Positions 34,501 through 46,073 of a DNA stretch of 64,000 nucleotides are shown in pieces. The stretch is from assembly GCF_947242115.1 (NCBI RefSeq), contig NC_074716.1:9687501-9751500 (forward strand). The letters are read 5' to 3'. Source of the stretch: Biomphalaria glabrata. Taxonomy: Eukaryota; Mollusca; Gastropoda; Planorbidae. Positions within the stretch are counted from its first letter, which is position 1. Each line of letters opens with the position of its first letter. Both the position numbers and the translations under genes were made by a program. The notes under the pieces are model-generated. The model searched no databases. It was given only the letters and a program-made list of their open reading frames with translations, and was not told the origin of the DNA.

Positions 34501-37500
34501 TGTTTTTTTTAAAATTTAAATATCATAAAAAAATCAAGACAGCAGCATGTATAATATTACTATTGTAGAATTCTATTTGCTTAACTCACTTCAATTAACA
34601 TGTTTATTTAACATTTTTTTTTTATAGAATTTGGCTCAGAAAGTGAGGATCAGCCAATGGTCCCAAGTGTATCTTACTTGGGTGCATTACAATCTTTTAG
34701 TAATGCTTCTGAAGAACAAAAAGTTAGACCAAGGCCATGTGAACATGTTTCCTATGGAGCAATTGCAAATCTTACTGAAGCTAATACAAGGGCAAATCCT
34801 ACAAATTCTATAACAGGTATATAATAATAATAAGAATAATCTTTATTGTCTGTTAGGAAATTTGTCTTACAATTTGTGCATTACACCAAACAAAACATTG
34901 TAACTAAAAAAAACAAAATGTACATTCACACCTGACTCATTCATAATTTACATGTGAAATGCTGATATTGCTATCTGTGTAGTGTCTCTTTTGTGATGGT
35001 CAAGTCACAAAAATCCTGATCCAAATGGGGATTTTTTATTTCTATTATCTTTTTTAGCTTTTTTTATGGATGTTTGTCTCAAACAGCTGCCCATATGGGT
35101 TTTTTTTTTTTCTAAATCTAAGTTGATTTCTATGTTATAGCAATGTGCATTTGAGAATGAAGCATTATTAATGTCCTGCAGAATTCTATGGAAGTCTCAA
35201 ATTAGTATAAATTTTACATATTATGTGTATGTTAGAAGTATTTGCTAAAAATGATATTTATTTCTAAGCAAAATAAAAATATATAAGAAAATACTGAGTG
35301 TTAACATAGAACTGCAATTTTTTTTTTTATAGTAAATCTCCACACTTTTAAAAGTTTACTTGTAGGTGAAACATACTGTTTAGACCACAGTAATGAGAGA
35401 ATAAGTTATTATTATTATTTTTTAAACTATAATATGTATTATTCAATAAAATGTACTTACACTATTTTTGGAGTGAGTGAAAGAGAATTGTAAATTTTTT
35501 TACTTAGACTTAGATACTCCTGCGCCATTCAGAGCATTGAGCGGCAAGCTGTCTCCACAAAAATCTGTCACTGGCAATGTCCGAAGCCACTTTTGACCTG
35601 TTGTCCACTGCCCTGAGGTCCTCCATAAAAGTGTTGTGCCAAGTTATAGGAGGATTTCCCTGTTTGTGCTTTCCTCATATTAGCCTCCATATCATCGCAA
35701 CTCCTGGTATGCATAGTTCATTTTGTTGGAGAACATGTCCCGCAAACCTCATGTGACGTTCTGTCACAATCTCACTAAGTAGTCAACTCCCAGTTCAGCA
35801 TAGGATTTCCTTGTTTGAGACCAAATGGGCACGACATTGCCTAAATTGTGCTGATGTGCCAAAAAAAAACAACAAAATATCAAATATCAAAAATATTTGA
35901 GACCCAATCTCTATAATTGGCTCCTAAAATTCATCTTAGCTATCTTTTTTTGAACCACATTTAGTCTTTTGTCAATTTCGACGATGACTTCCATATTTTG
36001 CATGCATATGTTGCTGTTGGGATAAAGATTGTGTCAAGTAGGTGTATCTTTGTAAGTCCTACAGCTTGACTTGTCCAAATATGTTGCATGCCTTTCCATG
36101 CCTTTCCTATTCAGCATGCTATGTTATGGTAGGCATCTCCATCGTTTGTTATGATGCTGCCAAGGTATGTGAACTTGTCCAACTCTTCAAGCTCTGACTC
36201 TTTTTTAAGTCTGACAAGGGCAACTTTGGTATTATGTCCCACTCTCACAATGTTAGTCTTATCCAATTTTATGTGGAGGCCAGTTTTCAGTTTCACACTC
36301 AGTCCATTCTCAATGCCCTACACATCATGCATCTCATTTCTCTCGTATATTTTTCTTATACTTAAATCACAGCTGCCAGCTATTAGCTATGATGGTCAAT
36401 ATATACTTGCTCTTTCTAACTTCAAAAATAAATGAGCAACACTCTTTTTTCAACAATAAGGACTCTTAATCCAAGGAAAGATAACTCCAAATACATTTAT
36501 ATATATGTAAAATAGAGTTCAGACTTCAAGATTCAGTAGATGAAATGATGATCAAAGAGTTACTGCATTGACCACTTGCCTATAGAATTAGTATCTTAAC
36601 TCCAACTTATGTTATTATTGCCTAAAAGGTCGCTAGTATGATGATCACACATATTTACTAATGATTATGCTCAGGTGAGATTTTTTTTTCTGATAGCTTA
36701 AAGGTTGTATATATGTAAACCTCTCAGGTGCCTTTTCTGTACAAATGCACTGTTGATCAGTTCACCCAGCTTTAAGTGTTACCTGTTGTAAGATAAAATA
36801 GAATGGGCTAGCAGAGTTATTTTCTTAACAGTAAACTATCTTATAGAAGTCAAACGTCAAATTTTTAAATATTTTTTTTAGATATTTAGATCTCAATAAG
36901 GAACTTTTTTTTGGCAATAAAAAATACCTTTTAAACTAAATAAATACAAGGATGAAAAAATGTTAACTGTTTTATTTTTAGAAATGCCTTCACAAGCAGA
37001 CATTCCAAAGGCTTCTGTGTCATACTGCTACAAGGCTTGTTCACTAGGAAAATCTCCATCTTGTGCGGTTTTCAAAACAAACGTATCTCGTCTGTTCACT
37101 TTTCCTTCCCATAATCCTAACTGGCTTTCCACACCAGAGCACTTAGCAAGTGCTGGATTTTTCTGTACAGGTTTGTATACATTATTTAGTTTTACAAACT
37201 ACCATAGAAGAAATGTTGATACCTGATATGATCTATTACATTTCTATTTAATAGAAAATTGGGAATTTATTAAAAACTTTATATCTCTAGTCTTACCAAA
37301 GAGTTTCTGAAACCTTAATTCACTATTTCTACCGTCATTATTGTAAAAATATGTAAATGACGACTTAGAAATATTATTTATATTATGACTCTTTCAGTAG
37401 TGCATCTTCCATGCTCAGAAATATTATTTATCTTTTGACTCTTTCAGTAGTGCATCTTCCATGCTCAGAACTATTATTTATCTTATCACTCTTTCAGTAG

Positions 37501-40484
37501 TGCATCTTCCATGCTTAGAACTATTATTTATATTATGACTCTTTCAGTAGTGCATCTTCCATGCTCCTATAACTTGCTTGACACCCTTAGTCCAGTCTCT
37601 CTGTGAGTATATCTGGAAGAAGGCTTACCTACTACTTTCAGGCTTCTCTCAGTGTACAAATTATCTCTAATCTAATCTGAGAAAAAAAAATCCTAGTGTA
37701 CACTGGAATACAAATTATTAGGTAGCTCAGCCACACATCCTAACAAATAACTTGCATTTCTTACACTGTATTTAAAAGATGATTCATCATAGCGGCTTTC
37801 AAAATAGTTAGATTTGAGTTCTTTCACTTTTTTAGATATTTTTTAAAAATAACTTATATGTTAAGATATTTTCCTTAGCCAATATAGGTTAAATGATTTA
37901 TCATGCACAAAATTTACTTAACCTGTTTATTCATTGTTAGTATTTTAAATATTTTTAAGTTGACATGTATCCAATTTTATTTTTTTTTTCATTAAAAATT
38001 GTTCTTCCCATCGTTCATTAGAGGACCCTGATCACTTGCAATGCTTCCAATGTGGCCTTGAAATTGAGAGAAAGAACAATGATGCTAATATTGTGGCAGT
38101 GCATGATCAGCATCGACCTCAATGCCGTTTAAGTAGAAAAAGCCAGGCCAATAATTTAAGTATGTGACATAATTTTCAAAATTCACATCTAAGAACAAAA
38201 AAAAAATACTGTATACTTGTTTTCTTGTTACTTATTACATACTGAGAAATATATTGCAATACTGACTATTGTGATGTATCATATTTCTATTTCAATACTG
38301 TGTATGAAGCTGAACCTTTTTTTTTGTTATTTGTGTTCTCTAAATAAATAACAGAATGCCTATTCATAGGCCCATAATTTAACTCTTTCTCTCCGTAATT
38401 ATTTACCACATTCTGGTGGAATCAACGCTGGTATCGTCAGTTAGGAGAGAAGAGTTAATAATATGTATAGGCTAAAATGGATAAAGTAGAAGAAAAAAAT
38501 GAAGAAAACATGCATATCTCCAGCATCAATGTTAAATACAAATTAAGTGCATCTTAAGTTCTCATGAAACTATTGACTATTTAAAAAATCTAATCAACTA
38601 CTAACTTAATATTTAATGCAACTCTCTAACTCTGACTCTCTCTTACTCCATAACTTTGACTTTCCCTGATTTACTCTTGTTAATTAATTGACGTGTCTTC
38701 AAACTATCCAGCCTTGGAATATCTTTCACACACTTTCATTCCATATGATAGCCTGTCATGGAATATTACATTCAATAAATTATATTTATTTGACATCAAG
38801 TTTATTAGACTTAAGTCTGGTTACAATTATTACAAAACGACAGTGATATGATTTTTAGTCTTCCATAACTATATCAAACAATTGCCTTCTCATATTATGT
38901 CACATACTCACAAAACAAATTACCAGTTTGCCATACAAAAGTTCACATATTACACAATCAGGGTTCGTAGCCACCTTGAAAACCTGGAAAACACCTTGAA
39001 TTTCATTATTAAATTCAAGGCCTTGAAAAAGCCTTGAATTTCGTAAAAAACGCCGCAAAAACCTTGAATTTTAAAACTGGACCTTGATTTTTTTTTCTCC
39101 CGATACCTGGTGTTTTTTTCCCAGTTAGTAGTTACATTGAGCTGACCAGTGACGACGCGTCTACACCGCCTTTCACCGGCACTTTCACGGAGGTCACGCT
39201 TTCTCCCACTTGTGAAGCACGACCTTATGATTGAAAACGACCTTGGCTTAAGCAAGCATTTCACTTAGCATTATTTTCCTTTCATTGTTACGACTGAAGA
39301 CGCGCTAGATCTAGTCTGTAGTGACTATTGTCTTATAACTAGAGCAATTAGCAGCCTAATGTGAAGGCTACACCCCTCCAGGCCCTCCCTCGCCGAAAAT
39401 CTTCTTGTTGTAACAGTAAGAGTGACTTCTTATCTTTGTGTCTTTCTGAGTATTTTATTAGATATTGTATTTGGAGATTATGATTCAGTGTTTAAGTATA
39501 ATTGCTACCGGTACTTTACTTTTGAGTCTTCTCTCGATCCATCCTTCTCATCTAGCTAGAAATAGTATCTAGATTTAGATCTAAGTTAGATCTAGTGAAG
39601 ATATTTCGCGCTTAACCTGAAAAATTTTAGTCAATTTAAGGATCTAGATACAGGTACATGTAATGTCTAGATTGCTCTTAGATTATGCTAAAACACTAGA
39701 ATCTAGTGAATTCTAGTGAAGATAATTCGCACACAGCCGTAAAAAGTCCGCGAATTTTAGTAACTTAGATCTAGAATCTAGATTTACAGTGAAGATAATA
39801 TTTGCACACAGCTGTGAAAAGTCCATGAATTTAGTGACTTAGATCTAGACTCTGGATTTACGAATTATGCTCAATCAATAGAATATAGTGAAGATAAATC
39901 TCTCACAGCCGTTAAAGTCCGCGAAGTTAAGTGACATTGAGTTAGAATCTATAGAGTCTAGATCTACAGTAGATTCAGTGAAGATAACCCGCACACAGCC
40001 GTGAAAAGTCTGCGAAATTAGTGAATTAGATCTAGACTGTAGATTTACAGTAGATTCAGTGACAGCCGTGAAAAGTCTGCGAAGTTAGTGACTTAGAGTC
40101 TAGATCTACTGTAGTGTCTGTAGATTTAACGAAAATATTTCGCACACAGCTGTAAAAAAAAGTCCATATAGTTATTTTGGTTGTAATCTACTTAAAACTG
40201 ATGGAAAGCAAGTCAACTGCTATAGTAAGAATGAAATATTTTTTTTTACAAATCTTTGTCAATTTAAGAAAACTTCGAACTTTAGATTGTGACAGTTTTA
40301 GCTGAATTACATCTCACATTTTAAAAAAGTTATTCTTCTGTAGGGCAAGCTTTTGTGTGTGTTGTAATGTATTTAAAAGTTGCATTTAAATGCTTAGGAA
40401 ACAATAGAGATGAATACTTTTTTTTTTTTTGGAGGTATGATTTCAACTTATTAGCATACATATTTATGTTTTTTTTTAATTTAA

Positions 40485-40531
<47 letters not shown>

Positions 40532-42311
40532 CTTGTTACATATTTATGTCATATGTATGTAAATATATATACATATATATTGCTTGCTATGGTGCGATGC
40601 ACACCTTGAAAATCTAAAACTCTACCTTAAAATGCCTGGAAAATCATTCATGAAATTGGCTATGAACCCTGTACAATACTTTATCTTTATATCTGCAATA
40701 TAGTGATAAGTACCAAGTTTATAAACAAAATGTGATTTTTTTTCAAATAGAAAGCCTCTCTCATACTATTGGCATTTATAATGAAAAAAAAAGTAAGCTT
40801 ACATTTTTTTTTCCAAATTGTATTCTTTATAACTGGTTTTCAATATTTGTATTCTCTTTGTATTGCAGATGCTATTCAAGAAGCAGCTTGTGGTCATCAT
40901 CAAGCATTCCATGTAAATACAACCAACTTTTCCGAGCATCCATGTAGAGTTGCAAGTTTTCTTCCTATGTCCTGCCCTCAACACTTGAAGACAATATCAA
41001 ACAACTTGGCTAGTCAAGGAGTGTTTTGGACTGGTAAATATGTGTGACATTTATAGTGATGACCTATGAACCAGTATAAAATTGGGGCAGAGCTTATTTG
41101 TGTTGGCTACAAAATAGTAGTTGTTTCCTATGCAATTATCAGGTTTTTGCTGTATGATTTTATGGGATAAATATATTGCATTCTTTATACATCCATGTAT
41201 TAATCCAGTCATTCCTGTTAGAGATTTTCACTTCTATTTAGTCTAAGTTTTTCCTGGCTGACTCAGGCAACCTCTTACATGCATGAATGGAAATACTGAA
41301 TAGGTAACCTGTTTTATCCTGTGTCTGAGTCAAATTATTAAATATGTTTTTGAGTATAAACTATTGTATAGTTTTGATGACTGTGAATAGATAAATTTAT
41401 TAATATACTTGAATTTAACTATATGAAAAGATGCCAAATGAACAAATCTTTTGCAATACTTTTCACATCTGTATAACATGCCAATACCAGCAGTGCAGCT
41501 AGTAAAGATTAACCCTTTCACACCTTGCTATCTATGAGGGGCAGATAATGTAAAGTTAAATTTTTTCTATGGTTGACATTAAAGGGGGTTATATGGACAG
41601 CACAATGATCAACCATCTTTACTTTCCTAATGTATATCTGGTACCTATTAGAATTTCTTTGACGGGGGGGGATTTTAGTATAAAAATCAGTTTTGTCAGG
41701 ATTTGTGAAGGAAGTAGAAGAAGAAGAATAGGATTTCAACTTGAGACCCCTTGGTTTGGAAGCTAAATGCTTTACCACTTTGACACCATGTCCCAGGAGT
41801 AGTACAGCTAGTAATGTATAAGACCAAAGAAGTAATCTTCTTTTATATATTTCTGATAAACTTAATATATATTCCACATACACTATTACACTATTCTAGA
41901 TCTATATATTAACCAGAATCCTTGATTATACCACCTGCTCACAAGTCAAAGGGAACTTTATTTTCACGTTGAGCTATGTAGTATCGGTTTCATATTTTAG
42001 TATTTAACTTTTCAACATATGGCCATATAAAAAAAATTAGTTTTATTAGTCTAGATGAATTAGCATTCAAACATATTTTTTTTTTTTTAAATCAGCAACT
42101 TTTAATAGCACATAAACATGTATTTTCATTTTGCTACATTTTTTAGCTCTGTTCTTTAGTTGTTTGTTTTTTTTCCTTTTTTTCAGGAAGAGAGAATATT
42201 GTCTATTGTTTTTGCTGCAAAGCTTCTTGGAGTCAAGATCCTTCTGATGATCCAGATGCTATTCACAGACAACAGCAACCGAATTGTCCTTGTCTTAGAA
42301 ATAATGATTAG
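31286..42311 (+). CDS. BIR-domain protein (IAP-like), three BIRs, seven coding exons
   Basis: The exons are 31286-31556 (coding from ATG 31322), 34628-34816, 36982-37170, 38022-38159, 40751-40792, 40869-41033 and 42187-42311 (stop TAG). All six coding introns are phase 1 with GT-AG borders, and the joined frame is 360 residues. BIR1 (about 5-73) has Cys41, Cys44 and Cys69, but Ala at the zinc-His position. BIR2 (about 177-240) is RLFTFPSHNPNW...LASAGFFCTEDPDHLQCFQC with C212, C215, H232, C239. BIR3 (about 291-356) has LASQGVFWTGRENIVYCFCC with C327, C330, H346, C353. Both full BIRs are split by an intron at the same place, after FxxT. There is no RING, CARD or UBA. BIR proteins bind caspases or IAP-binding motifs and control cell death or immunity; a specific role cannot be given. 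RING-less IAPs and fast-evolving BIR families are known from molluscs. The intron sizes are swollen by transposons. Confidence 0.85.
31746..33802. mobile_element. hAT-like array-bearing element, family C, copy 1 (intronic)
   Basis: The ends CAGGGTTCGTAGCGCTCC and AGTGCTACTAACCCTG are imperfect inverted repeats, and flanks AAATATAT / ATATATAC agree at 6 of 8 positions. Both ends contain repeated CTCCTAAAATCTCC words. The interior has about 70-100-bp tandem units built on GTGAAGATAATTCGCACA, GCCGTGAAAAGTCCGCGAA and GACTTAGATCTAGAGTCTAG (32300-33080). No transposase is present. It lies in intron 1 of BIR gene 1. Confidence 0.75.
33830..34165 (-). mobile_element. LINE C-terminal fragment (family delta)
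   Basis: The minus strand reads MAILQDLWARKDLPSGNS and then KAMRGQHKRMNGPVIERGS, ending ESCMVPQRPTD. This resembles the basic C-terminus WTGL...WR..V..S.VVPQRP of a LINE group common in marine and freshwater invertebrates. Related pieces lie at 52530-52685 and 55905-56215. Confidence 0.65.
34628..34816 (+). CDS. BIR gene 1 exon 2 (linker)
   Basis: It is framed by TTTTTTATAG and GTATAT, 189 nt, phase 1 at both ends. It codes a Ser/Gln/Asn-rich linker including VSYLGALQSFSNASEEQK, with no recognised domain. Confidence 0.75.
34818..34990 (-). mobile_element. Probable LINE 3' end (AATAAAGATTATT tail)
   Basis: On the minus strand the segment ends AATAAAGATTATT and then TTATTATTAT repeats, the usual 3' end of Jockey/CR1-like LINEs. 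It lies directly downstream of exon 2 of the BIR gene. Confidence 0.5.
35500..36445 (-). mobile_element. LINE RT C-terminal fragment (family gamma)
   Basis: On the minus strand GLHIKLDKTNIVRVGHNTKV and LDKFTYLGSIITNDGDAYHN give the RT thumb region. Later words match ERRMRFAGHVLRQNE and a tail ending in CSEW-R. Several frameshifts are present. It is in intron 2 of the BIR gene and is the source family of the fragment captured in the family A elements. Confidence 0.8.
36982..37170 (+). CDS. BIR gene 1 exon 3 (N-terminal half of BIR2)
   Basis: It is framed by TTTTATTTTTAG and GTTTGT, 189 nt, phase 1 at both ends. It codes VSRLFTFPSHNPNW and EHLASAGFFCT, the helical first half of the BIR. Confidence 0.85.
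37367..37566. repeat. Minisatellite, 50 bp x 4
   Basis: Units of the form AGAAATATTATTTATATTAT then GACTCTTTCAGTAGTGCATC are repeated four times with few changes. It is in intron 3 of BIR gene 1. Confidence 0.9.
38022..38159 (+). CDS. BIR gene 1 exon 4 (zinc half of BIR2)
   Basis: It follows CGTTCATTAG and precedes GTATGT, 138 nt, phase 1 at both ends. It codes LQCFQCGLEIERKNN and VHDQHRPQC with the four zinc ligands in standard spacing. Confidence 0.85.
38959..40671. mobile_element. hAT-like array-bearing element, family C, copy 2 (intronic)
   Basis: The ends CAGGGTTCGTAGCCACCTTG and GGCTATGAACCCTG are inverted. The interior shares with copy 1 the words GCTGACCAGTGACG, GCGTCTACACCGCCTTTCAC and CAAGCAAGCATTTCAC, and the GCCGTGAAAAGTCCGCGAA array. 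Flanks TACACAAT and TACAATAC only partly agree. The end-specific words differ from copy 1 (CCTTGAAAA against CTCCTAAAA). A TA run at about 40491-40527 lies near its right end. It is in intron 4 of BIR gene 1. Confidence 0.75.
40751..40792 (+). CDS. BIR gene 1 micro-exon (42 nt, possibly cassette)
   Basis: It is framed by TTTTTTTCAAATAG and GTAAGC. It is 42 nt long and phase 1 at both ends, so including or skipping it keeps the frame. It codes SLSHTIGIYNEKK plus one split codon. Evidence is splice consensus and frame only. Confidence 0.5.
40869..41033 (+). CDS. BIR gene 1 exon 6 (N-terminal half of BIR3)
   Basis: It is framed by CTTTGTATTGCAG and GTAAAT, 165 nt, phase 1 at both ends. It codes RVASFLPMSCPQHLKT and NNLASQGVFWT. 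Confidence 0.85.
41525..41795 (-). repeat. Diverged tRNA-SINE (family A)
   Basis: The minus strand carries the order of the full copy at 62400-62765 (GGGGCAGATAATGTAAA; TTTGGAAGCTAAATGCTTTA), but the B box is degraded and a GAA-rich insert is present. Confidence 0.65.
42187..42311 (+). CDS. BIR gene 1 terminal exon (zinc half of BIR3)
   Basis: It follows a strong acceptor (TTTCCTTTTTTTCAG). It codes GRENIVYCFCCKASWSQD and IHRQQQPNCPCL and then a stop. An AATAAA is found at 42944; others lie further away, near 45310. Confidence 0.85.
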
Positions 42312-42628
42312 TCAAAGAGAACAGTAAGGCATGGAGCAAAGCAATCAAATTATTTCTGGTGCTTGATTTGGATGTTTCAAACAGTATTTTAACATTTAGT
42401 TTTAAGTAGAAGAAAAACAAACAATTCTGTAACTTAAGTCTAGATCTCATAATCTTCTCAAAGCCCTAGAACTTTTCAAAAGTTTTGTCTTATCAGTGTT
42501 TCAAATTGTTTGTAAAGTTACAGAGATTTTTTTTCACCACATGTAGCCCTAATAGTATAAGCTCAAATCAACCTACCTGAAAAAAAAAAAGGTTAAGTAT
42601 GTTACACTCATAGCCCTAATATGCATTT

Positions 42629-42706
42629 TCAAACTTTAATAAGTGCACTTAACTTCAAACTTTAATAAGTGCACTTACCTTCAAACTTTAATAAGTGCAC
42701 TTACCT
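42629..42706. repeat. Minisatellite, 26 bp x 3
   Basis: TCAAACTTTAATAAGTGCAC plus six bases, three copies, in the presumed 3' UTR or downstream region of BIR gene 1. Confidence 0.9.
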
Positions 42707-43153
42707 ATAGGGCTGCATGCTAATGTTGTGATATATATTGTACATACAAATAACTTGAACCAACTCCAAAGATATGTTCTTTATAAGTTTAGTCACTAAA
42801 ATGCGAAGCGTGCAAGTCTTTGAACAGTAGCTCTATTCTTTATAATCTCTTTTTTTTTTATATCAAAATTCATCAAAAATGTCTCTAAGTTTTTGTCATT
42901 AATATTTAGGAGATTGGTTGGGGTACGGGTACAATAAAAACTATATAATATACTTTCTTTCATTTAAGACCTCGATGCCTTAACCATTATTTTTTTACAA
43001 GTCTGAAGCTAAAAAACAAAGTTAAAATTAATAGTGAAAATTGCTTACCGATGTATACTTACTTTTACATATCTTTTTACAGAATTTAGAAACATTATTC
43101 ACAATATAAAGTTTTCAAGCACTTACAATCTTTCTCAAGAGTGCTTGTTAGAT

Positions 43154-43612
43154 TCTTCTTCTTCTTCATCGTTCTCATTGTTATGTTGGAGTGTTCATAT
43201 GACTAGACCAATACATGAGATGAACTGCGCAGTGGTTTCCGAATCAGGGAGCTCTCCATATAGTTTTCTTTCTATTGGGGTGATTTGGGGCCAATGTCTT
43301 ATACGGGCCTCTTGGTAGAGAGAGCAGTTTTGGAGGACGTGGTCGGCATTTTCTGGTGATACTCCACATGGGCAGTTTTCACTGGTTCCAATTTTGAGCT
43401 TCCGGAACATGTGTTGTCGCATTCTGTTGTGTTCGGTCCTGAGTCGAAAGATTAGACGTTGGTCTTGTCGGGATAGCTTATAGTAAGCATCATCTTTCTT
43501 GTGATTTGGATGGGAGCTCGTCCTTTTCTCATTTATTTTATCTACAATTAATTTCTTCATTTCTTCTGGATAGAATGCAGAGTTTACTTGTGAGTTTGTT
43601 CTCCCACTCTTG
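43154..43612 (-). mobile_element. 5'-truncated Nimb-like LINE with TSD
   Basis: A perfect 11-bp TSD, GCTTGTTAGAT, lies at 43143-43153 and 43613-43623. The 459-bp insert is the 3' end of the LINE at 15883-18032, with an intact frame of 121 codons (43195-43560) that includes the CCHC-like CPCGVSPENADHVLQNC. The close match and the TSD suggest a young insertion. Confidence 0.9.
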
Positions 43613-43623
43613 GCTTGTTAGAT

Positions 43624-44755
43624 AAGTCTTTGGATCTCTTCAAAGTTTGTCCTGCCCAAAGTTATCTTCTGACCATGACTCTCAGCAAGTGTGTTGTTGC
43701 AGAGGCATGTCTGAAGTCAGTCTCTAGCCAATGTGTTCAAATAATTTTAGAAAAGTCATCACCACTTGTGCTGATCATTTTCTTTTTACTCATCTATGAC
43801 CATTTTAGATCTTGTCTCTTCTCTGCAGTCTTTTCTGGTTGTAACTATGTAGTTTGCATGTTCTAGCTTGATATCAGTTTATTACATTGTTTGGGACCAT
43901 TTTCAATCCAATAATGGCACCCTGCAGTTTTCACATCAGCTTGGTTATGTAATGATTCTCATGTGTTCAAAGCTCATGCTAAAGTTTTCATTCAAGAAGC
44001 CACATCAAAATGATTCTCACTTCTGACATTTATTGTTTCTAACACTCCACACTAGAATCAGATCGGCAGCTTGATTTTTAATACACAAGTCTCTTCCATT
44101 CCCAAATTAAAACCCCTCCTTTATGCTTGCCCTTCATGCTGTCCCTTTCTTTTGTGGTATGATTTATATATGAAAGTGATTAAACTCTCATTTTTAAATA
44201 AGTACTTAAAAAAATATTTCTTATTTTAACATATCAAGAATGTATCATTGAGCCATCGAAACTGCTGTTATAGGATAGCTTGTCCAAAGACAAAACAGTT
44301 CTGTTACCTTATGATCTTTATCTGTATGACCTTTCTAAATGGCTTTTTAAAATTGATGTTATTTTATACTAATGGAGTTCTGGATGTCTGTTGATAAACT
44401 GAAAGCTGTGATTATAGATGACTGATGACTTGTTTGAAAATTGTTTACTTGTTTCTGGAATGAATCTATTTTATTGTACATATTTGTTAGGAATTGTAAA
44501 TATGTTGACATTGTAAAGATACATTTTAATTTATTTAGTTCTTTTTTTTTATTGAAGATACATCCCTAGTTTGTCAGTCCTATGAGATATTATGTCTCAC
44601 AAATACTTACATTCCTTTTGAGTAAATTAGCCCCTGCACAATTTTTGGAATAACAAAATACAAACATTAAATTCCATTTTATCATATAAGCCTACAGCAT
44701 AATTTGTTAAACATTCTTTGAAAGAAAACTAAAACTGATACATCCCAAGATGATT
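43624..44755. other. Non-coding, perhaps distal 3' UTR
   Basis: No open frame of interest. If gene 1 uses the AATAAA at about 45310, this would be 3' UTR; otherwise it is intergenic. Confidence 0.35.
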
Positions 44756-45015
44756 TAATTCTAACTTGTATGACTAGAGATATGTTGCAATGTATGTAGA
44801 ACTAGTTGATGAATAGTATTTAATTGTAACTAGTATGGCTAGAGATATGTTGCAATGTATGTAGAACTAGTTGATGAATAGTATTTAATTGTAACTAGTA
44901 TGGCTAGAGATATGTTGCAATGTATGTAGAACTAGTTGATGAATAGTATTTAATTGTAACTAGTATGGCTAGAGATATGTTGCAATGTATGTAGAACTAG
45001 CTGAAGAATAGTATT
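44756..45015. repeat. Minisatellite, 65 bp x 4
   Basis: Units starting TAATTGTAACTAGTATGGCT repeat at 44756, 44821, 44886 and 44951 with very few differences. Confidence 0.9.
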
Positions 45016-45793
45016 GATGTTTTTCATTTGCTAGTAAAAGGAAGACACACAGTTATTATCTGTTTTCATATGGTTGTAAATTCCACTGTGCATTATGGTT
45101 GGACCCAGATCTAGATATCAGGCTTATGCTTGCGTCCATGTCTTTTTGACATCTTATTTAATTAATCCAGTGTTTTGATATTAGTTTATTGTGGAATTGT
45201 TTTAAAAATCATATTGCAACAACGACTGTGCATTTATTCTTGCCTTAACTGAATGGGCAGTATATTGTTGGACCAGTTGACTGCTGTTGTTAAACAAATT
45301 TTTAGAATTGAAATAAAAGAACATAAGTATGTGTGATATGAGAAATAGCTTTAATGTTACATGTGTTAGATGGCTGTGATTTTATTTGCATTAATTTGTT
45401 GATATTAATATTAATTCTGTTTTTGTATCTGTCCTCAAAAATCATTGTGCAATCTTTTTTTTTTTGTTGTATTAGAGATAATAATATATGCATAATATAT
45501 AATTTTTATTATCTTTTAGAAGGAACATCTGTAATTTATTAGATCAAACTAAAAATAATTTATTTTGAAAATAGAAAATAATAATTTTTTTTTAAGAATC
45601 TTTTTGACATTATTTTAAGAAAGCCTATTTTTTTTGTTAGCATGTCTTACAAACAATGAAATTAGTGTATCAAATGTAACGTTAGTAAGGGGAAAGCAGA
45701 ATCCAAGATAACTGTTCAAATTGTTTCACTCTGAAAGTTTTCTGCCATAGAGGAACCTTGAGATAGAAGCTGGGGTGAAGAATCATAGCTTCA

Positions 45794-46073
45794 TTCATGA
45801 CATCTGGGAGAAATCTTCCCGCAGGTTGTTCATGACATCTGGGAGAAATCTTCCAGCAGGTTGTTCATGACATCTGGGAGAAATCTTTCTGCAGGTTATT
45901 CATGACATCTGGGAGAAATCTTTCCGCAGGTTGTTCATGACATCTGGGAGAAATCTTTCTGCAGGTATTCATGACATCTGGGAGAAATCTTTCCGCAGGT
46001 TGTTCATGACATCTGGGAGAAATCCTCCCGCAGGTTGTTCATGACATCTGGGAGAAATCCTCCCGCAGGTTGT
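45794..46073. repeat. Minisatellite, 35 bp x 8
   Basis: Units TTCATGACATCTGGGAGAAA plus TCTTTCCGCAGGTTG; the variable positions are CTTCC/CTTTC/CCTCC. Confidence 0.9.
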
